Positions 1 to 6,936 are shown, counted from the first letter of the stretch. The stretch is DNA of 12,476 nucleotides from Methyloprofundus sp. (GCA_013138555.1 WTCN01000263.1:1-12476); one strand, 5' to 3'. The notes: generated from the sequence alone by a model not told the origin. Numbers and translations are program-made.

Positions 1-245
1 AACACATTAAACCCACGATAACCTTAACCCCTGATGGAGAAAAATTTAAAACCGACTTTCGCCTTTTTGTCTATCGTAATAAAGTCCTTAACGTCTGCGC
101 CCGACTTTATCAGGGGCAAGTAACAAATTTACGCACACATAAGGGTGGATTTAGTAAAATTAAACTGGTCAGAGATATTGTAGAACAGACATCAGCCCGC
201 GACTCTACAGCGGCAATAACGGACCAAAGCCTTATTGAGATATAA
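1..245 (+). CDS. C-terminal end of a protein, possibly ATP-grasp-like (5' end outside window)
   Basis: An open frame enters from the left edge (first whole codon at base 3) and ends at TAA 243-245, giving 80 residues of C-terminus. The visible part contains DFRLFVYRNKVLNVCARLYQ followed by GQVTNLRT and GGF. A conserved acidic/arginine strand, then an R-L-Y-Q-G-Q-x-T-N block and a glycine-rich end, is what I would expect at the end of an ATP-grasp-type carboxylate-amine ligase, where Glu and Asn bind Mg-ATP. This is recall of a pattern, not an alignment, and the substrate cannot be guessed. The last 25 or so residues are polar and look like an unconserved tail. The next gene begins 131 bp downstream on the same strand. 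That the frame is coding is fairly safe; the family is tentative. Confidence 0.5.
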   Translation, partial: HIKPTITLTPDGEKFKTDFRLFVYRNKVLNVCARLYQGQVTNLRTHKGGFSKIKLVRDIVEQTSARDSTAAITDQSLIEI

Positions 246-277
246 ACACATAGCATAAAGTTTACGTTCTAATGTAG

Positions 278-303
278 CCTGTATGGAGCTTGCGGAATAC
301 AGG
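278..303. repeat. Perfect 7-bp inverted repeat in the gap before the M16 gene
   Basis: CCTGTAT (278-284) and ATACAGG (297-303) are perfect inverted arms around a 12-base loop. The preceding bases give GTAGCCTGTAT (274-284), which matches GTAGGCTGTAT at 6990-7000 in 10 of 11 positions, so this looks like a member of a dispersed palindromic repeat family. No T-run follows on the plus strand, so it is not a classical terminator. The rest of the gap (246-376) is AT-rich and shows no convincing promoter. Confidence 0.5.
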
Positions 304-376
304 AAAGTTAAATAATGGAAAAAATATCAAAAAAATGTGAAACTATAGTAAAGCTCAAACCTTAAATTTACTCTCT

Positions 377-3247
377 ATGTCACTTTATTTAAAATCATTT
401 ATTATTTTGCCCGCTTTACTTATTACAGCCTGTACATCAAATCCCCCAACTATGGAAAAAACCAGTATTATTCAAAGCCAGAATGACAATAGACATTACC
501 AGACTTTCACTCTGGATAATGACTTAAAAGTACTGATTATCTCAGATCCGGAAACAAAAAAAGCAGCCGCTTCACTTGATGTCTTTGTCGGTAGCTCAAG
601 TGATCCGGAAGATCGTGCAGGACTTGCTCATTTTCTTGAGCATATGTTATTTTTAGGGACTGATAAATACCCTGACCCTGATGAGTATCAAATATTTAGC
701 GCACAACATGGTGGTTCACGCAATGCTTTTACCGCCAAAGAACATACCAACTATTTTTTTGATATAGAAAATTCCTCTTTAGAGCCAATGCTGGATCGCT
801 TTAGCCAGTTTTTTACTGCCCCTTTATTTAATGCCGAATTCGTTGAACGCGAAAAAAATGCCGTCAATTCTGAATACCTAGGCAAAATAAAAACCGAGAA
901 CCGTCGCTTTTATGCGGGCATACAACAGGCTTTTAACCCTCAGAGCCCGTATGCAAAATTTAGCGTAGGCAGCCTGGAGACCTTAGCCGATAGAGATAAT
1001 CAATTGGTACGTGATGACCTCCTCAAGTTCTATAAAACACATTATTCAGCCAATTTGATGAGCCTGGTTGTGCTGGCAAATGAGCCACTGCCGGTCTTAA
1101 AACAATGGGTGACCGATAAGTTTTCCGCGATCCCCAACCGGCATGCCACGAAAAAAATGTTTAGCGAGCCATTATTGACTAAAGCTCAAATGGCACACCA
1201 GATTGATATTGAATCCTTACAGGAAAAGCGTAACTTGACGCTTATTTTTCCATTACCTGAAACCCGCTCTTATTATCTTGCCAAACCCAGCGTTTATTTT
1301 CAATCACTCATCGGGCATGAAGGCGAAGGTAGCATTCTTAGCTTATTAAAAGAAAAAGGCTGGGCAGATGGACTGGGCGCATCGACGGGTCTTAGCAATA
1401 ATGCACAAGAATCAAGCTTACATCTGGGGATTAACTTAACTCATGCGGGGCTACAGCATACCCATGAAATTATTGATATTGTTTTTCAATATATACGCCT
1501 ATTGCAGCAGACTGAAGTAAAAGAATGGCTATTTCAGGAACAGAGTCAAATGTCGCAGCTACAATTTCGCTATCAGGAACAACGGAGTGCGAGTAGTACC
1601 GTCACTAGCCTGGCACAAAACCTGCAGCATTACCCAGTACAGGATGTATTGCGTGGCACTTATGTTATTGAACAATACAAACCTGAACTGATCAAACAGT
1701 TAATAGACCTATTAACACCTGAACGCGTGCTTATTGCACTGAATACACAGAGCCTTGACACCAATAAAACCGAAAAAAATTATCAGGTAGACTATCGTAT
1801 AACAGCCATAGCCCCTGAACTTATCCAGCGCTGGTCTCACTCAGATATTAATGCGGCACTCGCATTACCCGTGCAAAATCCCTTTATTCCTGACGAATTA
1901 AAACTTAAAACAACAACTGAACCCGCTCAACTTACTCAGGAGCACCCAGAAGCCATTCTGCAAACTACGCATATAGATTTATGGCATCAACTAGACACTA
2001 GCTTTAAAGTGCCACGCGCCAGCCTTTATATTGCCTTATATTCTCCTATTGCCAATAGCTCACCACGACATAGCCTATTAACTTCTTTATTGACTGGCAT
2101 TATTAATAAACAATTAAATAGCTACGCCTACCCTGCCCGTTTAGCAGGTCTGAACTATTCCATCTACCCCACAGAGCGCGGACTCACTATTTCACTTTCT
2201 GGCTATGATCAAAAGCAAGCAGTCTTGCTAGAGCGTATCACTGCTGCACTTAAAGCGCCCGAAATTACCACAAAGCGCTTTGATATTTTAAAGGCCCGTT
2301 ACCAGCAAAAATTAAACAATGCAAAAAAACAACAGCCTTTCCAGCAGACACTTGCAGAACTGAAACGTTCAATGATTGAGCGCCGCTGGACTAATGAGCA
2401 AAAACTAGCCGCCTTATCAACTTTAACAGCTGAGGATCTCACTGACTTTTCAGAGCAATTTTTAAAGCAGCTGCATATCACTTTGCTACTGCAAGGAAAT
2501 ATAACCGCTAGCGAAGCCAGACAAATGACCCGCTTTATTGAGCAACAGTTTATATCACCCGCAGCGACTAGCGTCACTGTTGCTCCTGCCGCTGCTATTC
2601 AATTAGCAAAGCAAACGCTTAATGCACGCAAATTAAGCATTGATAATCAGGATGCTGCTCTGGCACTTTATTTTCAGGCAACGGATAAAACGGCACAATC
2701 CCAGGCAGAAGCACAATTATTAGGCCGCATTATATCCACTGCCTTTTTTGCCGATTTACGCACCCGCCAGCAGCTGGGCTATAATCTGGGCGCGGCAGCT
2801 TTAGCGATGAAGGATGTTCCCGGTATCATTTTCATCCTACAATCCCCGGTGATTTCAGCACCTGAAATAGAAGCTCGTTTTCTTAGCTTTATCGACAGTT
2901 TTCAAAAAGAGCTGGCGCAAATCTCGACAGCAAAACTTGAAGACTATAAAGTAGGCTTGATCACTCGCCTGTTGGAAAAGGACAAGAGTTTGCACAAACG
3001 CAGTTATAGAAACTGGCTAGAAATTGATCGTGATAATAATTATTTTGATACCAAAGAGCGTATCGCCAAAGCGATTGAGAAAATTGATAAAACCAGGCTT
3101 GTCGCAGTTTACCAAGACTGGCTCATTGATAATCCACGTAAATTTCGTAGTTATGCTTTAGGCAATCAGTTTATCAGCGATGATTTTACCGGGCAGTCAC
3201 TGATTATTGATATAGATGCATTTAAGCGAGCGCATAATAAACTTTAG
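377..3247 (+). CDS. M16 family (pitrilysin/insulinase-like) zinc metallopeptidase, predicted lipoprotein
   Basis: A 956-residue protein with the full four-domain architecture of pitrilysin (about 960 residues). The inverted zinc motif is H85-F-L-E88-H89, and the third ligand is E166 in NAVNSEY, 77 residues after H89 as in pitrilysin; E159 is the usual nearby acidic residue. The C-terminal half carries R795 and Y802 in the R-x6-Y arrangement of LRTRQQLGY, which in insulysin helps bind substrate. Such enzymes trap and cut small peptides in a closed chamber. The N-terminus has a hydrophobic segment and a lipobox ending I-T-A-C19, so lipidation at C19 is predicted. T20 in place of Asp suggests outer-membrane sorting, which would leave the enzyme facing the periplasm. 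No Shine-Dalgarno sequence is obvious before ATG 377, but this start is needed for the signal peptide. The family call is very secure; the natural substrate is unknown. Confidence 0.95.
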   Translation: MSLYLKSFIILPALLITACTSNPPTMEKTSIIQSQNDNRHYQTFTLDNDLKVLIISDPETKKAAASLDVFVGSSSDPEDRAGLAHFLEHMLFLGTDKYPDPDEYQIFSAQHGGSRNAFTAKEHTNYFFDIENSSLEPMLDRFSQFFTAPLFNAEFVEREKNAVNSEYLGKIKTENRRFYAGIQQAFNPQSPYAKFSVGSLETLADRDNQLVRDDLLKFYKTHYSANLMSLVVLANEPLPVLKQWVTDKFSAIPNRHATKKMFSEPLLTKAQMAHQIDIESLQEKRNLTLIFPLPETRSYYLAKPSVYFQSLIGHEGEGSILSLLKEKGWADGLGASTGLSNNAQESSLHLGINLTHAGLQHTHEIIDIVFQYIRLLQQTEVKEWLFQEQSQMSQLQFRYQEQRSASSTVTSLAQNLQHYPVQDVLRGTYVIEQYKPELIKQLIDLLTPERVLIALNTQSLDTNKTEKNYQVDYRITAIAPELIQRWSHSDINAALALPVQNPFIPDELKLKTTTEPAQLTQEHPEAILQTTHIDLWHQLDTSFKVPRASLYIALYSPIANSSPRHSLLTSLLTGIINKQLNSYAYPARLAGLNYSIYPTERGLTISLSGYDQKQAVLLERITAALKAPEITTKRFDILKARYQQKLNNAKKQQPFQQTLAELKRSMIERRWTNEQKLAALSTLTAEDLTDFSEQFLKQLHITLLLQGNITASEARQMTRFIEQQFISPAATSVTVAPAAAIQLAKQTLNARKLSIDNQDAALALYFQATDKTAQSQAEAQLLGRIISTAFFADLRTRQQLGYNLGAAALAMKDVPGIIFILQSPVISAPEIEARFLSFIDSFQKELAQISTAKLEDYKVGLITRLLEKDKSLHKRSYRNWLEIDRDNNYFDTKERIAKAIEKIDKTRLVAVYQDWLIDNPRKFRSYALGNQFISDDFTGQSLIIDIDAFKRAHNKL

Positions 3248-3281
3248 GACTACGCACTTAACACAGGACAGCTTATCACTC

Positions 3282-3400
3282 GTAGGGTCGATGAGATTAT
3301 CTAGCGTAGCGTAGATAACGAAATCCAACATTTTGGAGTATCCCACTATGTCGGATTTCGTTTTTTAATGCTTCGCAATAAAAAATCTCATCCAACCTAC
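3282..3400. repeat. Outer long-range palindrome with T-run
   Basis: The left arm 3282-3298 (GTAGGGTCGATGAGATT) pairs with 3384-3400 (AATCTCATCCAACCTAC) at 15 of 17 positions. On the plus strand the right arm is followed directly by six T (3401-3406). The arms enclose a second palindrome, and the bases between the two levels (around 3303-3316 and 3365-3380) are also loosely complementary, so the whole could fold as one interrupted cruciform. The GTAGG...GATGAG type of end is common among dispersed intergenic repeats. Confidence 0.6.
3317..3366 (+). terminator. Probable Rho-independent terminator of the M16 gene
   Basis: AACGAAATCCAACAT (3317-3331) pairs with ATGTCGGATTTCGTT (3348-3362) at 14 of 15 positions across a 16-base loop. 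The right arm runs into six T (3361-3366). It lies 70 bp after the stop codon of the M16 gene, in the right orientation. The stem is long but not GC-rich, and it is part of the larger palindromic element, so its terminator role is inferred from shape only. Confidence 0.5.
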
Positions 3401-3539
3401 TTTTTTGCAAGAGAATCTATCCCGTTTTAAGTGCGTAGCCGAAAAAGATATTAAAACTGCAGTGATTATGTTATTTTTAGCAAAGATACTGAAAAATAAA
3501 CAAATACATTCAATGTTCAAACAAAAATGGAATCTAAAA

Positions 3540-4007
3540 ATGCTCAATATAAGAAGTATATCTGTCTCGGTTATCGCAACACTCATTACTTTTAGCCCTA
3601 CAATAACACTGGCAGCTGAACAATCTACATCCAGCCTCTTGCCTCCAATCTGGCCTTTTATAGCATTTGTTATTTTGGTTATTGTCTTTAGAAAGCAACT
3701 GAACTGTGTTCCTCCCTTTGAATCGCCAGAAGAGCCGGCTTCACCCGTTAATCAAGAACCAATCCCTACTGCAACAGAAACACCAGATACTGCCGCTGAT
3801 ATTGACACAGAAGTTAATGATAACATTATTGATTTAAAAGATAACAGCCAGCAATGTCAAGCCAGTACTGCAAAGGGAGCACGATGTAAACGCAAAACGA
3901 CTCTGGAAGATACTTCACTAACGATTGATGAAAAAACCTACCTATTAACAGTCTGTAGACAGCATAATACCAGTTCCCTGAAACCCTATCCTGAACTGAT
4001 TAAATAA
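3540..4007 (+). CDS. Small membrane-anchored protein with C-terminal Cys/Cys/Cys/His module
   Basis: A 155-residue protein from ATG 3540. The frame stays open back to 3405, but that would give an N-terminal extension made partly of the upstream repeat. From 3540 the protein begins with a typical signal-like segment (residues 1-26, ending T-L-A-A), with a weak TGGAA before it. A second hydrophobic segment (about 35-50) is followed by R-K, so the C-terminus is probably cytoplasmic. Residues 58-104 are Pro/Glu/Asp/Thr-rich and likely disordered. The end carries C106-x9-C116-x22-C139-x2-H142 with QASTAKGARCKRK between the first cysteines. This resembles the short C-x-x-x-T-x-x-G-x-x-C-x-R...C-x-x-H module of small putative zinc-binding proteins (of the DUF5763 type, from memory). 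No function is known to me. It converges on the MscS gene with 11 bp between stops. Confidence 0.65.
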   Translation: MLNIRSISVSVIATLITFSPTITLAAEQSTSSLLPPIWPFIAFVILVIVFRKQLNCVPPFESPEEPASPVNQEPIPTATETPDTAADIDTEVNDNIIDLKDNSQQCQASTAKGARCKRKTTLEDTSLTIDEKTYLLTVCRQHNTSSLKPYPELIK

Positions 4008-4018
4008 TTGATTAACAA

Positions 4019-5890
4019 TTACTCAGCGAATAACTTCTGGGCATCCATCGCCGAATGTTCCTCATTACGATTAATCTGTACATGGGTAGGATAAGCAAAT
4101 GATAGATTATTTTTTTCCAAGATATCCGCAATTTTAAAAAGTACATCCTGTTTAACTTCTAACCATTTTGCCCAATCGACTGTTTTGGCAAAGCAGTAAA
4201 TTAAAATATCAATCGAAAAATCATTATATCGGTCCAGAAAAACCAACTGTGTCGATTTAACACCATGTACATCTTCCTGAGATAAAAACTTATTCTTTGC
4301 GCGTGTCGACATATGATTTTCTTTTGGGCTCGCTATGTCAGGATGCTCTGCAAGCATTTGCTTAATATCTTCAAGTGCCTGACGAATATCCCCCATATTA
4401 CTTTCATAAGTCACCCCAACATGCATCTTAATTCGCCGTCCAACCGAGCGGCGATTCCAGTTTAAAACACTCGCCGTTGAGACCAGCGAGTTTGGCATGG
4501 TAATCAATGCATTATCAAAAGTTCTTACGGTCGTGCTACGCAAACCAATTTCTACCACCGTGCCTTCAACAGTATCAATTTTTATCCAGTCCCCCATCTT
4601 AAAAATACGGTCAATCATGATATTAAGACCACCAAAAAAATTGGATAAACTATCCTTTGCAGCCATCGCAAATGCCAGCCCCCCGATGCCTAAAGTAGAA
4701 AGAATGGCAGTGATATTAATCCCTAAATGACTTAAGACCAAAGTTAGGGCAATTAAAAAAACCAACCCCTTCAAAGTCTTTACCAGTAATATAACCAGTT
4801 CTCTACTATACGGCTTCTGCTTTTTATCTGCTTGATCAAAGTGTACCGTAACGACGCTATTGATTAATCTAAATAATAAATAAACATACAGCCCGCAATA
4901 AACGATATAAATAATATTATCAATCGAAACTTTAAATTCTGTTTTATATAACAAGGCATTTAATGCCATATCTATACCGAAAAATAACAATAAATACAAA
5001 ATAGGCCTATGTATGCTAACGAATACAAGTTCCATATTTTCCACTTTCCCATCATTTAAAATAAACTGCTCAACTAGGCGGTTACTTACTTTTGAAATAA
5101 GTGGAAAAGCAATCATCGTTAGCAAAACAATAAAAAAGGAAACAATAATGCCTCCCGCATCAATACGTATCGGTGCGAGAGTATAATTAAGGTCCCTGAA
5201 TACTTCGATGTTATTAAAATAGGCAATAAATGTAATTAAAGAAAGTTTCTGAAAAATACTAGTCGTCACAATCTCATCAGGGTTTAACAGCACATACTCC
5301 AGAAAGTCCCTATATATATTATAAGTTTGCAACAGGCGATCATGATTTTTTGCAGCCACCTGATAAATTTCACTCTCCCCTGTAAAGGGCTCGGGAGTTG
5401 CTTTAATTTTTTGCTTAACTGTTTTAATTCTTTTTTGGATTTCCTTGATGATCGCTTCTTTTGATTGATAATTACGACTCGACTCGACTAGATAAACAAC
5501 AAAACGTCCTATTTCACGTCGGGTCAAATAATAGTCTATATCAAACTGATCACGCTGCACGGCAACAACGTGACCACGTGAACGATTAATCCCTATTTTC
5601 GATTGTAATAATTTAAGATCTTCCTGGTTGATTGCCTGAACATCATAGTCAATAAAAGACCCCCGTATCACTAATAAGAGTTTTTTAAACAGAGCATTCT
5701 TTTCCTTGATTAAGACCTGTAACTTTGCTTCATTATCAACGGCTGCAGCCTGTTGGTTAATCTCAGCTATCGTATTAAAAATGCCCGCAACCACTGCATA
5801 TTTTTCCTCTGCACTACCTGCCTTTAGCTGAAAAGGCAGTAGCAGCAAAATAAGCAATAAAAAAATTCGAGAAAACACCTTAGTTATCAT
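4019..5890 (-). CDS. MscS-family mechanosensitive ion channel with long N-terminal periplasmic region
   Basis: A 623-residue protein. Residues 1-24 form a signal peptide, followed by a soluble, partly coiled-coil region to about 240. Membrane segments lie near 246-266, 296-314, 326-344 and 366-387, then the pore helix (about 393-422) with GIGGLAFAMAAKDSLSNFFG. This matches the Gly/Ala-packed TM3 of E. coli MscS, including its kink region near the conserved S-L-S-N. The beta domain follows (GDWIKIDTVEGTVVEIGLRS, then VRTFDNALITMPNS), and the alpha/beta cytoplasmic domain ends near FAYPTHVQ. Such channels open under membrane tension and release solutes during osmotic downshock. The layout (extra helices before the core) is closer to larger paralogues than to 286-residue MscS. 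AGGGAG lies 8 bases before ATG and supports this start. No neighbour shares its transcript convincingly, so it may be monocistronic. Confidence 0.93.
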   Translation of the reverse strand: MITKVFSRIFLLLILLLLPFQLKAGSAEEKYAVVAGIFNTIAEINQQAAAVDNEAKLQVLIKEKNALFKKLLLVIRGSFIDYDVQAINQEDLKLLQSKIGINRSRGHVVAVQRDQFDIDYYLTRREIGRFVVYLVESSRNYQSKEAIIKEIQKRIKTVKQKIKATPEPFTGESEIYQVAAKNHDRLLQTYNIYRDFLEYVLLNPDEIVTTSIFQKLSLITFIAYFNNIEVFRDLNYTLAPIRIDAGGIIVSFFIVLLTMIAFPLISKVSNRLVEQFILNDGKVENMELVFVSIHRPILYLLLFFGIDMALNALLYKTEFKVSIDNIIYIVYCGLYVYLLFRLINSVVTVHFDQADKKQKPYSRELVILLVKTLKGLVFLIALTLVLSHLGINITAILSTLGIGGLAFAMAAKDSLSNFFGGLNIMIDRIFKMGDWIKIDTVEGTVVEIGLRSTTVRTFDNALITMPNSLVSTASVLNWNRRSVGRRIKMHVGVTYESNMGDIRQALEDIKQMLAEHPDIASPKENHMSTRAKNKFLSQEDVHGVKSTQLVFLDRYNDFSIDILIYCFAKTVDWAKWLEVKQDVLFKIADILEKNNLSFAYPTHVQINRNEEHSAMDAQKLFAE

Positions 5891-5915
5891 TAGCTAAACT
5901 CCCTGAATAATTTTT

Positions 5916-5929
5916 GGCTACGGACTTAA
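5916..5929. repeat. Solo copy of the MITE-like terminal repeat
   Basis: GGCTACGGACTTAA matches GGCTACGCACTTAA, the outward reading of the right end of the 3250-3438 element (3427-3440), at 13 of 14 positions. No inverted partner was found within the 243-bp gap, so this is either a remnant or chance. It lies between the mscS start codon and the GC-rich hairpin. Confidence 0.35.
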
Positions 5930-5957
5930 GGAGAGACACCTGACAGACTCTTTACAC

Positions 5958-6013
5958 TGGAAGCGGGGACTTAAATCCTGCCATCTCCATGCGGGGCTGA
6001 AGCCCCGCTTCCA
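5958..6013. repeat. GC-rich palindromic repeat with two competing stems
   Basis: TGGAAGCGGGG (5958-5968) is perfectly complementary to CCCCGCTTCCA (6003-6013), an 11-bp stem. Within it GCGGGGC (5991-5997) pairs perfectly with GCCCCGC (6002-6008) around a TGAA tetraloop. The two pairings share the right arm and exclude each other. The likely origin is a half copy joined to a full copy of a common GGAAGCGGGG-type intergenic repeat. No T-run follows on either strand. It lies in the leader of the mscS gene, about 70 bp before its ATG. Confidence 0.6.
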
Positions 6014-6133
6014 AGTTATCTAAGTTATTTCGTACACATTCCTGAAGGCATTATCCAGAATTAAATTGGTAGCCAAAACATGATATGTTGATTTAATGTT
6101 TAAAACCCTGAGTTCCTGGACAGACTCCTGGCC

Positions 6134-6676
6134 TTACTCTTCTATCGTTTGCTTATTTTCCAGCAATTCTCTTAAATAGCGAAACAATAGCCGCGAGGAC
6201 TTGGGCGGCTTCTCAGTGGCTATTTCTTTTTTTGCATTACGAATCAGCTGGCGTATATGCTGCACATCTGCATCCGGGTATTGCTGTAAAAACTCGCCTA
6301 ATACCTGTTTATCATCTGATAAAAAACGTTCCCGCCAACGCTCTAACTGGTGCAACTCCCGAGCGGCATGGGCGCTTTTTGCCTTTATTTTATCCAGTTT
6401 TTCCTGAATGGATTGCACATCAATTTTGCGCATTAAGCCATTAATATATTTTAATTGCCGCTTTCGTGCGCCTTTTAACGGCATTTTTGCCGCTTCCATA
6501 ACTGCCTGGAAAATATTTTCCGGTAACTCCAGGCGCTCAATCTGAGCCGGTGCTAACTGGATTATCTCTTCACATAAATCGCTTAAAACGGCAATATCAC
6601 GTTTTATCTGTGATTTATTCGGCCTAATCGCCCAAGTTTGCTCTTCTTCCTGATCTGTCTCTATCAATTCACGCAT
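6134..6676 (-). CDS. darP: DarP (YjgA), ribosome-associated 50S maturation protein
   Basis: A 180-residue, strongly charged, mostly helical protein, the same size as E. coli DarP (183). It shows the usual features in order: an acidic N-terminus, then PNKSQIKRDIAVLSDLCEEI (about residues 19-38), the L-P-E-N-I-F-Q-A-V segment (51-59), the basic GARKRQLKYINGLMR block (74-88), and the RWRERFLSD and Q-Y-P-D-A-D-V-Q-H-I-R-Q-L-I-R blocks toward the C-terminus. DarP associates with pre-50S particles and assists late large-subunit assembly in the cytoplasm. The start codon is one base after the stop of the upstream small membrane protein (TAAGATG), and there is no strong ribosome-binding site of its own, so translational coupling is likely. 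In E. coli darP lies next to pmbA; the genes here are different. Confidence 0.93.
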   Translation of the reverse strand: MRELIETDQEEEQTWAIRPNKSQIKRDIAVLSDLCEEIIQLAPAQIERLELPENIFQAVMEAAKMPLKGARKRQLKYINGLMRKIDVQSIQEKLDKIKAKSAHAARELHQLERWRERFLSDDKQVLGEFLQQYPDADVQHIRQLIRNAKKEIATEKPPKSSRLLFRYLRELLENKQTIEE

Positions 6677-6677
6677 C

Positions 6678-6863
6678 TTAAACCATCACGATTAAAAAAA
6701 TAACAAACAGCACGACCCCTCCTATAGGGACCAGTGCTCCTAACCAATCTTTAGGTGCTTCTTTACTACGCTGCAGTGTCGCCTTTATACCTGGCCCCAT
6801 CCAAAAGACTAGCCCCAGTGCCATCATACCTAATAGCACACTTTCCCACATTGCTAACTGCAT
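6678..6863 (-). CDS. 61-residue two-helix inner-membrane protein, unknown function
   Basis: A short but convincing gene: GAGG lies 5 bases before ATG, and the product has two hydrophobic helices (about residues 6-23 and 43-61) joined by a basic, polar loop (I-K-A-T-L-Q-R-S-K-E-A-P-K-D-W). The positive loop suggests both ends face the periplasm and the loop is cytoplasmic. It ends one base before the darP start, so the two are almost certainly co-transcribed. I recall similar short proteins next to darP in related bacteria but know no function. Possible roles, such as a membrane link to ribosome assembly, would be speculation. Confidence 0.7.
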   Translation of the reverse strand: MQLAMWESVLLGMMALGLVFWMGPGIKATLQRSKEAPKDWLGALVPIGGVVLFVIFLIVMV

Positions 6864-6890
6864 TCTTTCCTCTCTTTATTTACTTTAGTC

Positions 6891-6896
6891 ATTATA
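6891..6896 (-). promoter_or_regulatory. Candidate -10 element for the small-protein/darP operon
   Basis: On the minus strand this reads TATAAT, a perfect consensus -10, 27 bases before the start codon of the 61-residue protein. The bases 16-18 upstream do not resemble TTGACA, and that area lies inside the palindrome 6904-6936. It is plausible because the operon needs a promoter in this gap, but AT-rich sequence gives such matches easily. Confidence 0.3.
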
Positions 6897-6903
6897 AACT
6901 TAT

Positions 6904-6936
6904 ATAGGATGCGCTTCGTACCTCAGCACATCCTAT
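6904..6936. repeat. REP-like palindrome
   Basis: ATAGGATGCGC (6904-6914) pairs with GCACATCCTAT (6926-6936) at 10 of 11 positions around an 11-base loop, TTCGTACCTCA. The TAGGATGCGC...GCACATCCTA type is a widespread dispersed intergenic palindrome. No T-run follows, so a terminator role is not evident. Confidence 0.6.

Larger units (their letters stand above)
3250..3438. mobile_element. MITE-like non-coding element with terminal inverted repeats and nested palindromes
   Basis: CTACGCACTTAA (3250-3261) is perfectly inverted at 3427-3438 (TTAAGTGCGTAG). The similarity runs inward as an imperfect repeat, with about 19 of 25 positions matching. Inside are two nested palindromes (3282-3400 and 3317-3362). 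There is no coding capacity of its own and no transposase. The left end starts two bases after the stop codon of the M16 gene. I could not see a clear target-site duplication. Size (about 190 bp), paired ends and internal symmetry fit a miniature inverted-repeat element, but a composite of intergenic palindromes cannot be excluded. Confidence 0.5.

Noticed and set aside
278..303. LexA (SOS) box from CTGT and ACAG arms
   Set aside because: The spacing between CTGT and ACAG is 16 bases instead of the required 8, and the next gene is a peptidase without a damage-response role.
3405..3539. N-terminal extension of the small Cys/His protein by 45 residues to an upstream ATG
   Set aside because: The extension is read through the end of the repeat element, shows no ribosome-binding site, and would bury the signal-like segment in the middle of the N-terminal part.
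4008..4018. Bidirectional terminator between the convergent Cys/His protein and mscS genes
   Set aside because: The only symmetry is a 5-bp AT-rich arm pair around TTAAT, too weak to call.
5991..6008. Rho-independent terminator at the GC-rich hairpin
   Set aside because: The stem is perfect but no T-run follows on either strand; it fits a dispersed repeat better.
5933..6127. Direct repeats sharing GACAGACTC (5933-5950 and 6110-6127) as flanks of an insertion
   Set aside because: Only 13 of 18 positions match outside a shared 9-mer, and nothing between them looks like a transposable element.
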